Assembly: GCF_023702125.1 (NCBI RefSeq)
Contig: NZ_CP098415.1
Location: 2,898,045-2,962,044 of the forward strand
From: Halorubrum hochsteinianum
Lineage (GTDB): Archaea > Halobacteriota > Halobacteria > Halobacteriales > Haloferacaceae
Direction: 5' to 3'
Length of the DNA stretch: 64,000 nucleotides
Every line of letters starts with the position of its first letter. Position 1 is the first letter of the stretch. This document shows, piece after piece, positions 51,424-60,473 of the stretch. The position numbers and the translations under genes were made by a program. The notes beneath the pieces are model-generated. The model was not told where the DNA came from. It saw only the letters and a program-made list of their open reading frames with translations, and did no database searches.

Positions 51424-52962
51424 TCACCCGTCCTGTGACGCCCACACCTCTCGGTCGGCGTCGCCGCGGTCCACGATCGCCACGTCGCACTGGACGTCCT
51501 GAATGCGTTCGAAGGTCGGCGGAGAGACGAGCCGCGAGGCCACGGAACGGTCCCCGCTCGACCCCATGAGGACGAGGTCGTACGCGTCGGCGTTCGCGCC
51601 GAGGAACGCCGTCACCTCCGACCGCGCGACCCGCGTCTCGATCGGCCCCGTCGCGGTCTCGACGAGGTTCGCCAGCTTCGTCTCGGCCCGCCTGCGGTCC
51701 GACTCGGCGTCGATACAGGTACAGACGCTCACCCCGCCGGTCTCGCCGGCCAGCCGCTCGGCGAAGTCGATCATCGCGTGCGCCGAGTCGCCGGGGCGGG
51801 CGACCAACACGAGGACGCGCCGCCAGGCGTCGACGCCCGTCGTCGACCGGAACGCGACGGCGTCGAGGGGGCCGGCGAAGACGCCCCGGGTGAACGGCGA
51901 GAGGAGGCCGTCCTCGGTCTCGAACGGCGTCACGAGCAGGTCCGAGTTCGTCGCGCGGGCGGTCTCGACGGCGACCCGCGTCGGATCGCCGTCGGCCGCG
52001 ACAACCACCTCGCAGGGCAGGTCGAACCGCGCTCGGAGCCGCGCGGCGTGGCGTTCGAGCCGCTCGGCCGCGGTCGCCGCCGCCCGGTCCGTGACCGCTG
52101 CCTCGAAGTCGCCGTCGAACGACGCCCGCGCCGACTCCGGGAGGTCCTCGGGCGTCGCGGCGTCGTGATCGTCGAGCATCGCCCGCTCAGCGGCCGCCAT
52201 CTCCGCGTCGTCGACGACGTCGAGGAGGACGACCTTGCCGGCGTCGTGGGCCGCCGCGAGCTGCGCGCCGAAGAACGCGGTCGTCTCGCTCGTCTCCCCG
52301 CGCATCGGCACCAGCACGTGGTCGTCGGCCTGCGTCGTCCCGTAGAGGTAGCGGGCGCGCTCCTCGTAGAACCACCTGCGCCAGACGGCGAACGCGCCCG
52401 CGACGAGGCCGCCGGAGACCGCGACGCCCGCGACGTATGCCGCCGCCGGGTCGACGGCGGTGCCGAACACGAGCACCGCGTCGCCGCGCGCGCTCACGAG
52501 GACCAGGAGCGCCGTCGAGAAGGCGGCCGGTTCCTCGACGCCGGCCAGCCACGTCAGCCCGCCGCAGAGCATGATCGACAGCCCGGCGCTGAGCGGACTG
52601 ATCGCGCCCGCCGAGACGCCGCCGATGCCCAGCAGCGAGAGCTCCAGCGCGACCCACCCCGCGAGCGCGCCCGCCACGAGGCCGCCGACGAACGTCCGCG
52701 GCGAGGAGTACTGCCCCTCGGGGTCGGCGAAGAGCGTGTAGGTCCCCGACGCCAGCGGCGGGAAGAGGAGGAAAGATAGGTCGGTCAGGTTCGTTATCTG
52801 GGTGACGAGCGCGATGAGCACCGGCACGAGCAGCAGCGTCGTCAGGTGGAGGAGGTTGGTCGTGTCCTCGGCCCACTGCCGGAGCTCCACCAGCTCCCGG
52901 CGCTCGATCCGGCGTGCCCGTTGACGGGCGGCGACGAGTTTCGCTCGCACCCTGTCCAGCAT
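51424..52962 (-). CDS. HPP-family membrane protein with USP domains
   Basis: A 512-residue membrane protein. The N-terminal ~180 residues form an HPP domain with about five hydrophobic segments (LLHLTTLLLVPVLIALVTQI, LLFPPLASGTYTLF with the conserved PP, and SPRTFVGGLVAGALAGW). It is followed by two universal-stress-protein-like domains (from about 215 and 365) with VLVPMRGETSETTAFFG and DLVLMGSSGDRS nucleotide-binding-type loops. HPP-USP fusions are common in haloarchaea; bacterial HPP proteins have been tied to nitrite transport. ATG 52962 is preferred to the TTG-type start 27 bp upstream. Confidence 0.82.
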   Translation of the reverse strand: MLDRVRAKLVAARQRARRIERRELVELRQWAEDTTNLLHLTTLLLVPVLIALVTQITNLTDLSFLLFPPLASGTYTLFADPEGQYSSPRTFVGGLVAGALAGWVALELSLLGIGGVSAGAISPLSAGLSIMLCGGLTWLAGVEEPAAFSTALLVLVSARGDAVLVFGTAVDPAAAYVAGVAVSGGLVAGAFAVWRRWFYEERARYLYGTTQADDHVLVPMRGETSETTAFFGAQLAAAHDAGKVVLLDVVDDAEMAAAERAMLDDHDAATPEDLPESARASFDGDFEAAVTDRAAATAAERLERHAARLRARFDLPCEVVVAADGDPTRVAVETARATNSDLLVTPFETEDGLLSPFTRGVFAGPLDAVAFRSTTGVDAWRRVLVLVARPGDSAHAMIDFAERLAGETGGVSVCTCIDAESDRRRAETKLANLVETATGPIETRVARSEVTAFLGANADAYDLVLMGSSGDRSVASRLVSPPTFERIQDVQCDVAIVDRGDADREVWASQDG

Positions 52963-53010
52963 TACACCCGCTTCGCCCGTGGCGGTCAAGAGCGTGGCGG
53001 CGCGCTCGGC

Positions 53011-53952
53011 TCAGCCGAACAGCCCCTTGATCCTGTCGACGACCGAGTCGCCGTCGTCCGCCTCCTCGGCCTCCCGACGCTGCTGTTCGCGCAGTTCGCG
53101 GAGCTTCGCGGCCTGATCGTCGGTCCCCTGTCCGCTGTCGGTCTTCGCCTCACCGCCCTGGAGGCCCTTCAGTTCGGAGACCGCGTCGTTGACCGTGCCG
53201 GAGGTCGTCCGGGTCTCGGTCGCCGACCCCGCGAGCTTCTCGGTGTCGACGTCGACATCGTCGACCGCGCTCGTGTTCAGTTCCAGCCGCCGCGTCTCGG
53301 AGCGCTCGACGCCGCCCCACGTCAGCTCCGCGTCCTCCAGTTCGCGCTCGATGTCGGCGCGGACCGACTCCTCGGTGACCGCCTCGCCGCCGGCGTCCGG
53401 GGCCGGTCCGCCGCCGGCCTCCCCGTCGGCGGCTCCGGATCCGGCCGCGCTCCCGGCGCTCGCGGCCGCGCCGCCCGTCGCGCGCTCGACGCGGTGCGCG
53501 ACCAGCGCGCCGCCCGTCGCGCCGATGACCGCCACCAGCCCGACGCTGTAGACGGCGACGACCTGCGCGCTGTAGTCGGGGTTCACCACGACGTTCCAGT
53601 TGTGCGGGTAGGCCCAGACGAACGCCCCGGTCCCGGCGAGCGTGACCGCGGTGCCCGCGCCCGCGAGGTACAGCATCCGGCGGTCGACCGGCAGGAGGAC
53701 GACGATGCCGAACAGCAGCGCGGGGAGTCCGACCGCGCCCGCGACGGCGGCGACCTCGCGGACCGCGTACGTCGAGAGCGCGGTCGGGTCGAGCGTCGCG
53801 CTGTAGAGGAACACGACGACCCCGATCACCCCGAGCGCGATGCCGGCGAAGAACAGCCCGAACCCGGCGTACACGTCGATCGTCCGGTCCGGGTCCCCGA
53901 CGTACCGTCGGTAGTACTCGATGAGGACGTTCTCGGCGTCCGCTTCGCTCAT
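53011..53952 (-). CDS. Haloarchaeal four-TM membrane protein of unknown function
   Basis: A 313-residue protein. After MSEADAENVLIEYYRRYVG there are about four hydrophobic segments (GFGLFFAGIALGVIGVVVFLY, AVAGAVGLPALLFGIVVLL, LYLAGAGTAVTLAGTGAFVW, VAVYSVGLVAVIGATGGALV). The C-terminal half is a long acidic, Ala/Gly-rich cytoplasmic tail ending DSVVDRIKGLFG, a short amphipathic helix that could bind membrane. ATG 53952 chosen; the longer frame is shadow. Function unknown. Confidence 0.7.
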   Translation of the reverse strand: MSEADAENVLIEYYRRYVGDPDRTIDVYAGFGLFFAGIALGVIGVVVFLYSATLDPTALSTYAVREVAAVAGAVGLPALLFGIVVLLPVDRRMLYLAGAGTAVTLAGTGAFVWAYPHNWNVVVNPDYSAQVVAVYSVGLVAVIGATGGALVAHRVERATGGAAASAGSAAGSGAADGEAGGGPAPDAGGEAVTEESVRADIERELEDAELTWGGVERSETRRLELNTSAVDDVDVDTEKLAGSATETRTTSGTVNDAVSELKGLQGGEAKTDSGQGTDDQAAKLRELREQQRREAEEADDGDSVVDRIKGLFG

Positions 53953-54107
53953 GTTCGAACGTTTCCGCCGAGTGTAATGACTGTTACCCCGACCGCGACG
54001 GTCGGGCCTCGGGTCGCGCGCGGTCCGAACGCGTTCCGACCGCCGCTCTCCCCCGCCCGACCCCCTGCGTTTTTCACGGCGGGCGACGACGTTGTACCCG
54101 AGAATCC

Positions 54108-54284
54108 GTGTCGTCCGAGTGCCCCCGCTGCGGCGGCGACCTGTCGACGCTCTCGCTCGGCGCTGCCACCGCCGTCGCCTGCGACGACTGCGGCTACGCC
54201 GACGTCGAGGCCGACCACTCCGGGGAGCCGGAGGCCGTCGAGAGCTGGGCGGACGCGCTCGCGCGCTTCGAGGAGAACCAGTAG
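54108..54284 (+). CDS. Small zinc-ribbon protein
   Basis: A 58-residue protein starting at GTG 54108. Two Cys pairs, CPRCGG and CDDCGY, spaced 20 residues apart, make a zinc ribbon; the rest (EAVESWADALARFEENQ) is an acidic helix. Small zinc fingers of this type are frequent in haloarchaea and usually uncharacterised. The gene is short but the motif and codon use support it. It is followed by a duplicated 17-bp unit at 54291-54324. Confidence 0.7.
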   Translation: MSSECPRCGGDLSTLSLGAATAVACDDCGYADVEADHSGEPEAVESWADALARFEENQ

Positions 54285-54290
54285 CTGCCC

Positions 54291-54324
54291 CGAACCAACG
54301 ACCCGTCCGAACCAACGACCCGTC
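54291..54324 (+). repeat. 17-bp tandem duplication
   Basis: CGAACCAACGACCCGTC occurs twice head to tail (54291-54307, 54308-54324) between the zinc-ribbon gene and the gene at 54341. It is within the leader/promoter region of the latter. Confidence 0.85.
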
Positions 54325-54340
54325 CGACCGGACCCACACC

Positions 54341-55123
54341 ATGCCCACGCTCGACATCACCGACGACCAGGCGGACCGGATCGAAGCGCTCCGCGAGGAG
54401 TTGGCCGCGGCCCACGCCGGCCCGTACGCCTCCGTGGACCGTGAGGACGCGGTCGCGTACCTGCTCGACCTCGCGGCCGCCGTCGACGACCCCGACCGCC
54501 TCGCGGAGCCGACGGCCGGCGGCGACGAGAGCCGGGGCGACGCCGCCGACGCCTCGGACGGACCGGAAGCCGACGAACCCTTCGACCGCGAGCGGGCCCG
54601 CGAGCTGCTGAGCGCGCGGAACAGGCGGCACACCGACCCCGACCCGGACGACCCGATGGACCTCTCGGACATCGCGTCCGCCTTCGACGTGACGGGGCGG
54701 AGCGGGATGACGAAGGCCGAACTCGTCGACGCGATCGTCGACGCGGCCGAGCGCCTCGCCGCCGACCCGTTCGCGCGCGTCGACATCGAACTCGATGACG
54801 AGACGGGAGACGGGACCGAGTCGGCGGAAAGCGAGACCGAGCCGGCCGAAACCAAATCGGACGAGGCCGACCCCGAGAATGCGAGCGACGACGCGGACGA
54901 CGGCGAGGGCGACGGCGAGGACGACGACGATGACGGCGAGGACGACGCCGGCGACGACGGCACCGGACAGCTGAACGCGATGATGAGCCTCCTCGACACC
55001 CACGCCGACAAGTGGCGAGAGGGGGACGGCGACGCGCGGTACGAGGTCGATCTGCCGGACGGGAGCGTGGAGACCGCTCGGACGAAAGACGACGTGCGCG
55101 CCCTGCTGTTCAGGAACTACTGA
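54341..55123 (+). CDS. Uncharacterised haloarchaeal acidic protein
   Basis: A 260-residue protein not recognised. An N-terminal helical part (ITDDQADRIEALREELAAAH) resembles a short helix-hook domain. The middle segment DLSDIASAFDVTGRSGMTKAELVDAIVDAA looks like a SAP/Rho-N-type helix-extended-loop-helix that binds nucleic acid. A ~45-residue run of Asp/Glu follows, then a C-terminal NAMMSLLDTHADKWREGDG domain. DNA or RNA binding is only an inference. Confidence 0.6.
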   Translation: MPTLDITDDQADRIEALREELAAAHAGPYASVDREDAVAYLLDLAAAVDDPDRLAEPTAGGDESRGDAADASDGPEADEPFDRERARELLSARNRRHTDPDPDDPMDLSDIASAFDVTGRSGMTKAELVDAIVDAAERLAADPFARVDIELDDETGDGTESAESETEPAETKSDEADPENASDDADDGEGDGEDDDDDGEDDAGDDGTGQLNAMMSLLDTHADKWREGDGDARYEVDLPDGSVETARTKDDVRALLFRNY

Positions 55124-55141
55124 CGACGACACCACCGACAA

Positions 55142-55474
55142 ATGGGATTCATCGACGCGGTCCGCGCGTGGCTCTTCGGCGCGGACGACGACCCGAGCGA
55201 ATCGAGCGGCGGAACCGACGCGGGCGACGATGGAGGCGCGGGCGACGGCGGCGACGGAGGCGCGGGCGACGGCGACGGCCTCGACCCCGCGGCGGCGACC
55301 GAGACGCGGACCGCGGCCGCCACCGACGACGCGGTCGACGCGCTCCGCGACGTGCGGGAGTCCGGTCCGCCGGGCGGGGGGTCGGACGGGGAGACCGAGT
55401 CGCCTCCGTCCGAGGAGACCCCACCCGGTGAGGGCCGCGAGCGCCCGCCGGACGACGACCGCAGGAAGCGTTAG
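55142..55474 (+). CDS. Acidic low-complexity haloarchaeal protein
   Basis: A 110-residue protein opening MGFIDAVRAWLFGADDD, an amphipathic hydrophobic start, followed by Gly/Asp-rich low complexity and TAAATDDAVDALRDVRE. It is 18 bp from the preceding gene and may be co-transcribed. Could be a real small protein or a marginal open frame; the N-terminal helix and spacing favour a gene. Confidence 0.5.
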   Translation: MGFIDAVRAWLFGADDDPSESSGGTDAGDDGGAGDGGDGGAGDGDGLDPAAATETRTAAATDDAVDALRDVRESGPPGGGSDGETESPPSEETPPGEGRERPPDDDRRKR

Positions 55475-55498
55475 GTGGGCGGAGGGGCACGTGAGGGT

Positions 55499-56008
55499 AT
55501 GCCCGACGAGAACGAACTCGGTGCCCCGGTCGCGGCCGACCTCCCGGCGGACGCGACCGACGGCGAGTACGTGGCGCGGACGATCGAACTGGCCGAGGAG
55601 GCGGTCGCGGCCGGGAACACCCCGTTCGGCGCGCTGCTCGTCGTCGACGGCGAGGCCGTCCGCGAGGCCAGAAACGAGACGCGGACCGACGACGACGTGG
55701 CCGCGCACCCGGAACTGACGCTCGCGCGGTGGGCCGCGAGCGAACTCGACGCCGCCGAGCGGGCGGCCTGTACGATGTACGCCAGCACGGAGCCGTGCCC
55801 CATGTGCGCGACCGCGGTCCACTACGCGGGGGTCGGGCGGGTCGTCTTCGGCGTCGACGGCGAGACCCTCGACGAACTCTCCGGGGGGGTGGTACCCATC
55901 CCCTGCGAGGAGGTGATCCGGCGCGCCGGCGGCGAGACGACGGTCGAGGGACCGATCGCCGTCGACGCGGCGATGACCGTCCACGAGTCCTTCTTCGGCG
56001 AGCCGTGA
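55499..56008 (+). CDS. Nucleoside/base deaminase (CMP/dCMP deaminase fold)
   Basis: A 169-residue zinc deaminase of the guanine/cytosine-deaminase (TadA-like) group. The zinc ligand and catalytic Glu are in HPELTLARWAA (HxE, about residue 76), and TEPCPMCATAVHYAGV supplies the PCxxC pair. NTPFGALLVVDGE is the usual N-terminal substrate-loop motif of guanine deaminase-type proteins. The sugar-kinase gene begins inside its stop (GTGA). Role probably in nucleoside or base salvage. Confidence 0.85.
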   Translation: MPDENELGAPVAADLPADATDGEYVARTIELAEEAVAAGNTPFGALLVVDGEAVREARNETRTDDDVAAHPELTLARWAASELDAAERAACTMYASTEPCPMCATAVHYAGVGRVVFGVDGETLDELSGGVVPIPCEEVIRRAGGETTVEGPIAVDAAMTVHESFFGEP

Positions 56009-57156
56009 CGGAGGGACCGGAGTCCGGCGACGCTGCGGACCGCGAAGCGCCCGCGATCCTCTCTATCGGAGCCGCGGCGATAGACGAGTGGTACGCGGTC
56101 AGCAACCTCCCGGAGCCGGACGGGGGCGCGTTCGCCCGCGAGGTCACGGCCGCGTTCGGCGGCGTGGGGGCGAACGTCGCGGTCGCGCTCGACCGCCTCG
56201 GCCGGAACGCCGGGCTCGTGAGCCGCGTCGGCGACGACGAGTACGGGCGGCGGGCGCGGGAACACCTCGCGGAGACCGGCGTCGACGCGACCCACGTCGC
56301 GGTCGGCGACGACGCCCACACCCGCTCGCTAATCTTGAGCGACCCGGACGGGGAGCGCGCCATCGTCACCGCGGGCGAGAGCTTCCGCGGCCTGCGCTTG
56401 GACGACGCCGCGCTCGCGGCGATGGCCGACGCCGACGCCGTCTTTCTCACCGCCTACGCGCCCGACCGCGTCTCGCGGCGGGTCCTCGACCGGATCGCCG
56501 CGCTCCGGGAGAGCGCCGCGGAGGCGGACGGCGACCCGCCCGCGCTCGTCTTCGACCTCTCGGGCTCGGTCGAGGAGCTGGTCGACCGGGGGACCGAGCC
56601 GGAGACGATCCACTGGTTCCTCCACGCGGCGGACCTGTTCGTCGCCGACGGGGTGGCCGCGCCCGCCTTCTTCGGATCGGCGGCGGCCGCGGTCGAGCAG
56701 ATCGCGGCCGCACAGACCGGGGCGTCCGACCGCGGTTCCGGGTCGGAGCCGCGGTCGCGAGGGGAACGCGACGGGGACCCGACGTGGCCTCGGGCCGTCC
56801 TCACGCACGGCGCGGACGGGATGACGGCGATCGCCGGCGGCGACGTCTCTCGGTTCGACGCGTTCGAGGTCGAGACCGTCGACGCGACCGGGGCCGGCGA
56901 CGCGTTCACCGCCGGCCTGATCGACCGCTGGATCGCCGACTCGTCACCGGGAACGCCCGGGGCCGAGGACGGGGTCGCGTCCGAGGACGACGACGGTGCC
57001 GCCGGAGACGCCGACGTCGACGCCGGCGTCCGGTTCGCGGGCGCGGTCGCCGCGATCAACTGTACCGCCCGGTTCACCCAACCGGGGCTCCCGACGCGGA
57101 GCGAGGTCGCGTCGTTCCTCGCCGAGCGGGGGTACGCCCCCGACGGGAGCCGGTGA
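56005..57156 (+). CDS. PfkB-family sugar/nucleoside kinase
   Basis: A 383-residue ribokinase-type kinase starting at GTG 56005 (overlap GTGA with the deaminase). AAFGGVGANVAVALDRLGRNAGLVSRVGDDEYGR is the PfkB signature 1 region (written in parts; about residues 53-86), and ETVDATGAGDAFTAGLIDRW is signature 2 with the catalytic Asp of GAGD. An acidic insertion near residues 318-340 is halophile-specific. Context with a deaminase suggests a nucleoside, ribose or ribose-1-phosphate kinase; the exact substrate is open. Confidence 0.85.
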   Translation: MTEGPESGDAADREAPAILSIGAAAIDEWYAVSNLPEPDGGAFAREVTAAFGGVGANVAVALDRLGRNAGLVSRVGDDEYGRRAREHLAETGVDATHVAVGDDAHTRSLILSDPDGERAIVTAGESFRGLRLDDAALAAMADADAVFLTAYAPDRVSRRVLDRIAALRESAAEADGDPPALVFDLSGSVEELVDRGTEPETIHWFLHAADLFVADGVAAPAFFGSAAAAVEQIAAAQTGASDRGSGSEPRSRGERDGDPTWPRAVLTHGADGMTAIAGGDVSRFDAFEVETVDATGAGDAFTAGLIDRWIADSSPGTPGAEDGVASEDDDGAAGDADVDAGVRFAGAVAAINCTARFTQPGLPTRSEVASFLAERGYAPDGSR

Positions 57157-57201
57157 CCGGCGGCAGGCAGGAGCGGTGAGGAGAGACGAGGTCAGGCGGG
57201 G

Positions 57202-58029
57202 TCACCGGACCGCGTCGGCGGCCCCGACGAGGTCGGCGACGCGGTCCGCGTCGACCGGCGCGGTCGTCTCGCCGCCCCGCTTGAGCGCGGTCCCGACGAT
57301 CGCGCCGTCGGCGACGCCGAGCAGGTCGGCGACCGTCTCCGGCGTGACGCCGCTGCCGACGAGCACCGGCGTGTCGAGGCCGTGGCGCTCGCGCTCGGCG
57401 ACGACCGCTTCGAGGGCCTCCGCGTCGACCGCCTCGCCGGTCCCGGAGCCGGAGGCGATCACGGCGTCGGCGAGGCCGCGCTCGGCGGTGTCGGCGAACG
57501 ACTCGGCGGTGTACCCCTCGGGCGTCAGCGGCGCGGAGTGTTTCACGTCGGTGTCGGCGAAGACGCCGACGTCGACGCCGAGGCGGTCGCGCAGACGGAG
57601 CGTCTCGTGGGCGCGGCCCTGAACGATCCCCTGGTCGGTGACGCGAGCGCCGGTGTGGACGTTCACGCGGACGAAGTCGGCGTCGACCGCGGCGGCGACC
57701 GAGAGGGCGGCCTCGGCGTCGTTCCGGAGGACGTTGATTCCGAGCGGGAGGTCCGTCTCCGCGGCGACGGCGGTCGCGGCGCGCGTCACGGCGGCGACGA
57801 CGTGGGGCGGGACGTCGTCGGGGTAGAACGGCGCGTCGCCGAAGTTCTCGATCACGATCCCGTCGACGCCGCCGCGGTCGAGGGCCCGGGCGTCGCTCGC
57901 GGCGCGGTCGACCGCGGCCGCCATCGCCCTGCGGCCGTCGTCGGGCGCGCGGGGAGCGCCCGGGAGCGGCGGGAGGTGGACCATGCCGAGCAGCGGGGCG
58001 GCCGTGCCGAAGGTGGATTCGAACTCCAT
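57202..58029 (-). CDS. BtpA/SgcQ-family TIM-barrel protein
   Basis: A 275-residue BtpA-family protein. [14 protein letters not shown] is the family's hallmark start (about residues 12-25), followed by [50 protein letters not shown] and [14 protein letters not shown], which read as successive strands of a TIM barrel. In cyanobacteria BtpA affects photosystem I, but archaeal and SgcQ relatives are likely enzymes acting on small (phosphorylated) sugars. It converges with the PfkB kinase, 45 bp apart. Confidence 0.85.
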   Translation of the reverse strand: MEFESTFGTAAPLLGMVHLPPLPGAPRAPDDGRRAMAAAVDRAASDARALDRGGVDGIVIENFGDAPFYPDDVPPHVVAAVTRAATAVAAETDLPLGINVLRNDAEAALSVAAAVDADFVRVNVHTGARVTDQGIVQGRAHETLRLRDRLGVDVGVFADTDVKHSAPLTPEGYTAESFADTAERGLADAVIASGSGTGEAVDAEALEAVVAERERHGLDTPVLVGSGVTPETVADLLGVADGAIVGTALKRGGETTAPVDADRVADLVGAADAVR

Positions 58030-58105
58030 CGTCGGAGTCGACGGCGCGGCCGGACAAAAGCCTCCCCACAGCGTTTAGGCCGCCCGCCGCGTGGCTCCGA
58101 TCGGG

Positions 58106-58573
58106 ATGGGAATCGACGCGACGACGCCCGGCGACGGCGACGTGACGCTCGTCTTCTCGCTCGGGGCCGCGCGCTCGCTCGCCGACCCGGCCGCGGCGTT
58201 CGCCGACGCCCGGGAGTGGAGCCGCCACGTCGGAATCATCGCGAACGAGGCCGACGAGGTGGCGGCGTTCGCCCGCGCCCACGGGATCGACAACGACTAC
58301 GCGCTCACGAGCTGGGACAAGTGGGGGACCCTCGCGGACGTCCGCGAAGAGAGCGCCGCCCCGCGCCGCGTGTTCGTCGGCACCACTCGCGCGGACGAGC
58401 GCGTCGCGACCGAGACCGGCTACGAGTTCCTGCCCGTCGACGAGGCGGCCGAGAAGGCCGGGTGGGAGCTGTCGGAGCCGGGGAAGGGAGCGGGCGACGG
58501 ACGCGGCGGCGACGCCGGCCGCCTCGCCCGCCTGCGACGGCGGGTCGGCGACCTGATCTCGCGGCTCCGGTGA
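58106..58573 (+). CDS. Uncharacterised haloarchaeal protein
   Basis: A 155-residue protein not recognised. [43 protein letters not shown] and [22 protein letters not shown] suggest an alpha/beta Rossmann-like fold, with a basic C-terminus ([17 protein letters not shown]) that may be an amphipathic helix. ATG 58106 is preferred over GTG 58091. Divergent from the BtpA gene with 76 bp between them. Confidence 0.6.
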   Translation: MGIDATTPGDGDVTLVFSLGAARSLADPAAAFADAREWSRHVGIIANEADEVAAFARAHGIDNDYALTSWDKWGTLADVREESAAPRRVFVGTTRADERVATETGYEFLPVDEAAEKAGWELSEPGKGAGDGRGGDAGRLARLRRRVGDLISRLR

Positions 58574-58653
58574 CCGCCTCGCGCGCCGGCCGCCCGGGAC
58601 CGCGACCGCCTCGGCCGCGGAAGGTACAAACCGCTCGTCGCCCAACGTGGGGT

Positions 58654-59001
58654 ATGTCCTCACCGCTCGCGGACGAGCCGGTCGAGCCGGCCGGCGACGA
58701 CGCGGACCCGCTCGAAGGCGACGAGTACGCCGACCACTTCGCCGAGCTCGGCGACGCGTGGGAGGTCGTCGACGACCACCACTTGGAGGCCAGCTACGAG
58801 TTCCCCGACTTCGAGACCGCGCTGGCGTTCACGAACGAGATCGGCGAGCTCGCCGAACGGGAGTGGCACCACCCCGACATCTCGCTGTCGTGGGGCGAGG
58901 TCGGGGTCGAGCTCTGGAGCCACGAGGTCGGCGGGCTCACCCGCGCCGACTTCGTGATGGCGGCGAAGATGGACCGACTGTACGCGGACGCCGAGGCGTG
59001 A
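58654..59001 (+). CDS. Pterin-4a-carbinolamine dehydratase (DCoH family)
   Basis: A 115-residue protein. After an acidic N-terminal extension, [21 protein letters not shown] and the active-site motif [16 protein letters not shown] (His-His-Pro) are followed by [23 protein letters not shown]. This is the PCD fold, which dehydrates 4a-hydroxy-tetrahydrobiopterin; in archaea it is also linked to molybdopterin or other pterin metabolism. Complete length. Confidence 0.9.
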   Translation: MSSPLADEPVEPAGDDADPLEGDEYADHFAELGDAWEVVDDHHLEASYEFPDFETALAFTNEIGELAEREWHHPDISLSWGEVGVELWSHEVGGLTRADFVMAAKMDRLYADAEA

Positions 59002-59052
59002 CCTGACACATCAACGAACGAGTTTAAACCCCTCCCGGCGAAACGGAGGGTA

Positions 59053-59535
59053 ATGAGCGAGAACGTCTTCCTGGTCCCGATCGACCCGGAGAACTTCGAC
59101 CGAACGGTCCGGTCCGCGGTGGATCTCACCGAGTACCCGGACCGACCGGCCCCCCTCGCGGACCTCGACGAGGCCCGCCTGTGGGCGGTCGACGACGACA
59201 GCGGCAACGGATCGACGTTCGAGAAGATGTCCGAGGGCGACCTCCTCCTGTTCTACACCGACGACGAGTACATCGGTACGGGCCGGATCGGCACGACCTT
59301 CGAGGACGACGACCGCTGGACCAGCGGCGCGTTCTGGACCGCCTTCCCGACCACGCGGGTGTACACCGTGACCGACTACGAAGAGGTCTCGGCCCCCAAG
59401 CGCGCGGTCAACCGCATCTTCGACTACTCGTCGTCGTACACGCCCGGCTTCATGCGCGTCGCCGACAGCCGGGTGACCGCCGACCTCTCGTCGATCGAGT
59501 CCGCGCTGGACCACTACACGAAGCGGAACGCCTGA
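59053..59535 (+). CDS. EVE/PUA-like domain protein
   Basis: A 160-residue single-domain protein. MSENVFLVPIDPENFDRTV, FEKMSEGDLLLFYTDDEYIGTGRIG and FPTTRVYTVTDYEEVSAPKRAVNRIF follow the strand pattern of EVE/PUA-superfamily domains, in which a small barrel reads modified bases in DNA or RNA. Relatives are often fused to or near restriction enzymes; this one stands alone with no nuclease beside it. A role as a modified-base reader is inference. Confidence 0.6.
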   Translation: MSENVFLVPIDPENFDRTVRSAVDLTEYPDRPAPLADLDEARLWAVDDDSGNGSTFEKMSEGDLLLFYTDDEYIGTGRIGTTFEDDDRWTSGAFWTAFPTTRVYTVTDYEEVSAPKRAVNRIFDYSSSYTPGFMRVADSRVTADLSSIESALDHYTKRNA

Positions 59536-59558
59536 GCGCGGGCCGAACCGCCGGCTTC

Positions 59559-60473
59559 TCAGTTCTCGACCGCACCGACGAGCGCCTCGTACGCCGACCC
59601 GTAGCGAGACGCGACGCGGCTCGGATCCCCCCGGACCTCGCCGGACAGCGCCGGCAGCGGGACGGTCGCGACCGGTTCGATCATCTCCGTCACCGCGTCG
59701 ACGTGCTCCTCGCGGGTCCCCTCGCGCGGGCTACCGGCGGCGACCGCGCGGGCCTTCGCGTACCGGTCGCCCGCGTAGACCCGGGCGCGGCCGGGGTCGA
59801 CGACGGCGACCGCGTCGGGCGCGACCGGTCCGTCGCGCGGCAGCGTCCCGGCCACGTCGGCGTACGACTCGACGACGACCGGGACGGGCGTCCGCGCGAC
59901 CCGAGCGGCGAGGCGTTCGATCGCCGGGAGGTGCGCCTCGGCCATCACGTCGTTGAACTCGGACACGTCCCGGACGCGCGCGGCGTCGTCGAGGGGGAGC
60001 CGCTCCGCGAGCGCGTCGGGGAGCAGGCCCGCATCCTCGGCGGCGGCGTTGACGACGAACCGCGTCCCGGAGTCGGTCGTCACGCGGTCACAGAGGAAGG
60101 TGCGGTCGGTATCGCTGAGCATCCCGGTCCGCCCCGGTGTCGGCCGCCAGAGCCGGTGGACGGGGTTGATCGACTCGGGCGCGACCGCCGAGGGCGATGG
60201 CGACGCGTCCCCGACCGTCGCGGGCGCTCGGGTGCTCGCTGCCGCCAGCTTCCGCGCGTCCTTCCCGTAGAGGCGGCCCGAGTCGGTCGCGATCCGGTAG
60301 TCGTCGTGATCGAACCAGAAGTCGTTGCCCGCGCGGGGCTTGACGCTGACCGCGTCGCCCGCGCGCTCGGCGAGGTGCGCGACCAGTCCCGTCGAGAAGG
60401 TGGTCTTCCCGGCGTCGACGCGCGCGCCGCCGGCGACGAGGTAGGTCGGCGGGTCGGACGGCTCCCCGCTCAC
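59559..60473 (-). CDS. P-loop ATPase, dethiobiotin-synthetase-like
   Basis: A 304-residue P-loop protein of the BioD/MinD class. YLVAGGARVDAGKTTFSTGL is a deviant Walker A (about residues 11-30), VSVKPRAGNDFWFDHDDYRI follows as switch/substrate loop, and PVPVVVESYADVAG plus VAVVDPGRARVY give later strands. It overlaps the DUF5827-like gene upstream by 4 bp (60470-60473). No biotin genes are nearby, and the protein is longer than BioD, so a biotin role is doubtful. Confidence 0.65.
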   Translation of the reverse strand: MSGEPSDPPTYLVAGGARVDAGKTTFSTGLVAHLAERAGDAVSVKPRAGNDFWFDHDDYRIATDSGRLYGKDARKLAAASTRAPATVGDASPSPSAVAPESINPVHRLWRPTPGRTGMLSDTDRTFLCDRVTTDSGTRFVVNAAAEDAGLLPDALAERLPLDDAARVRDVSEFNDVMAEAHLPAIERLAARVARTPVPVVVESYADVAGTLPRDGPVAPDAVAVVDPGRARVYAGDRYAKARAVAAGSPREGTREEHVDAVTEMIEPVATVPLPALSGEVRGDPSRVASRYGSAYEALVGAVEN

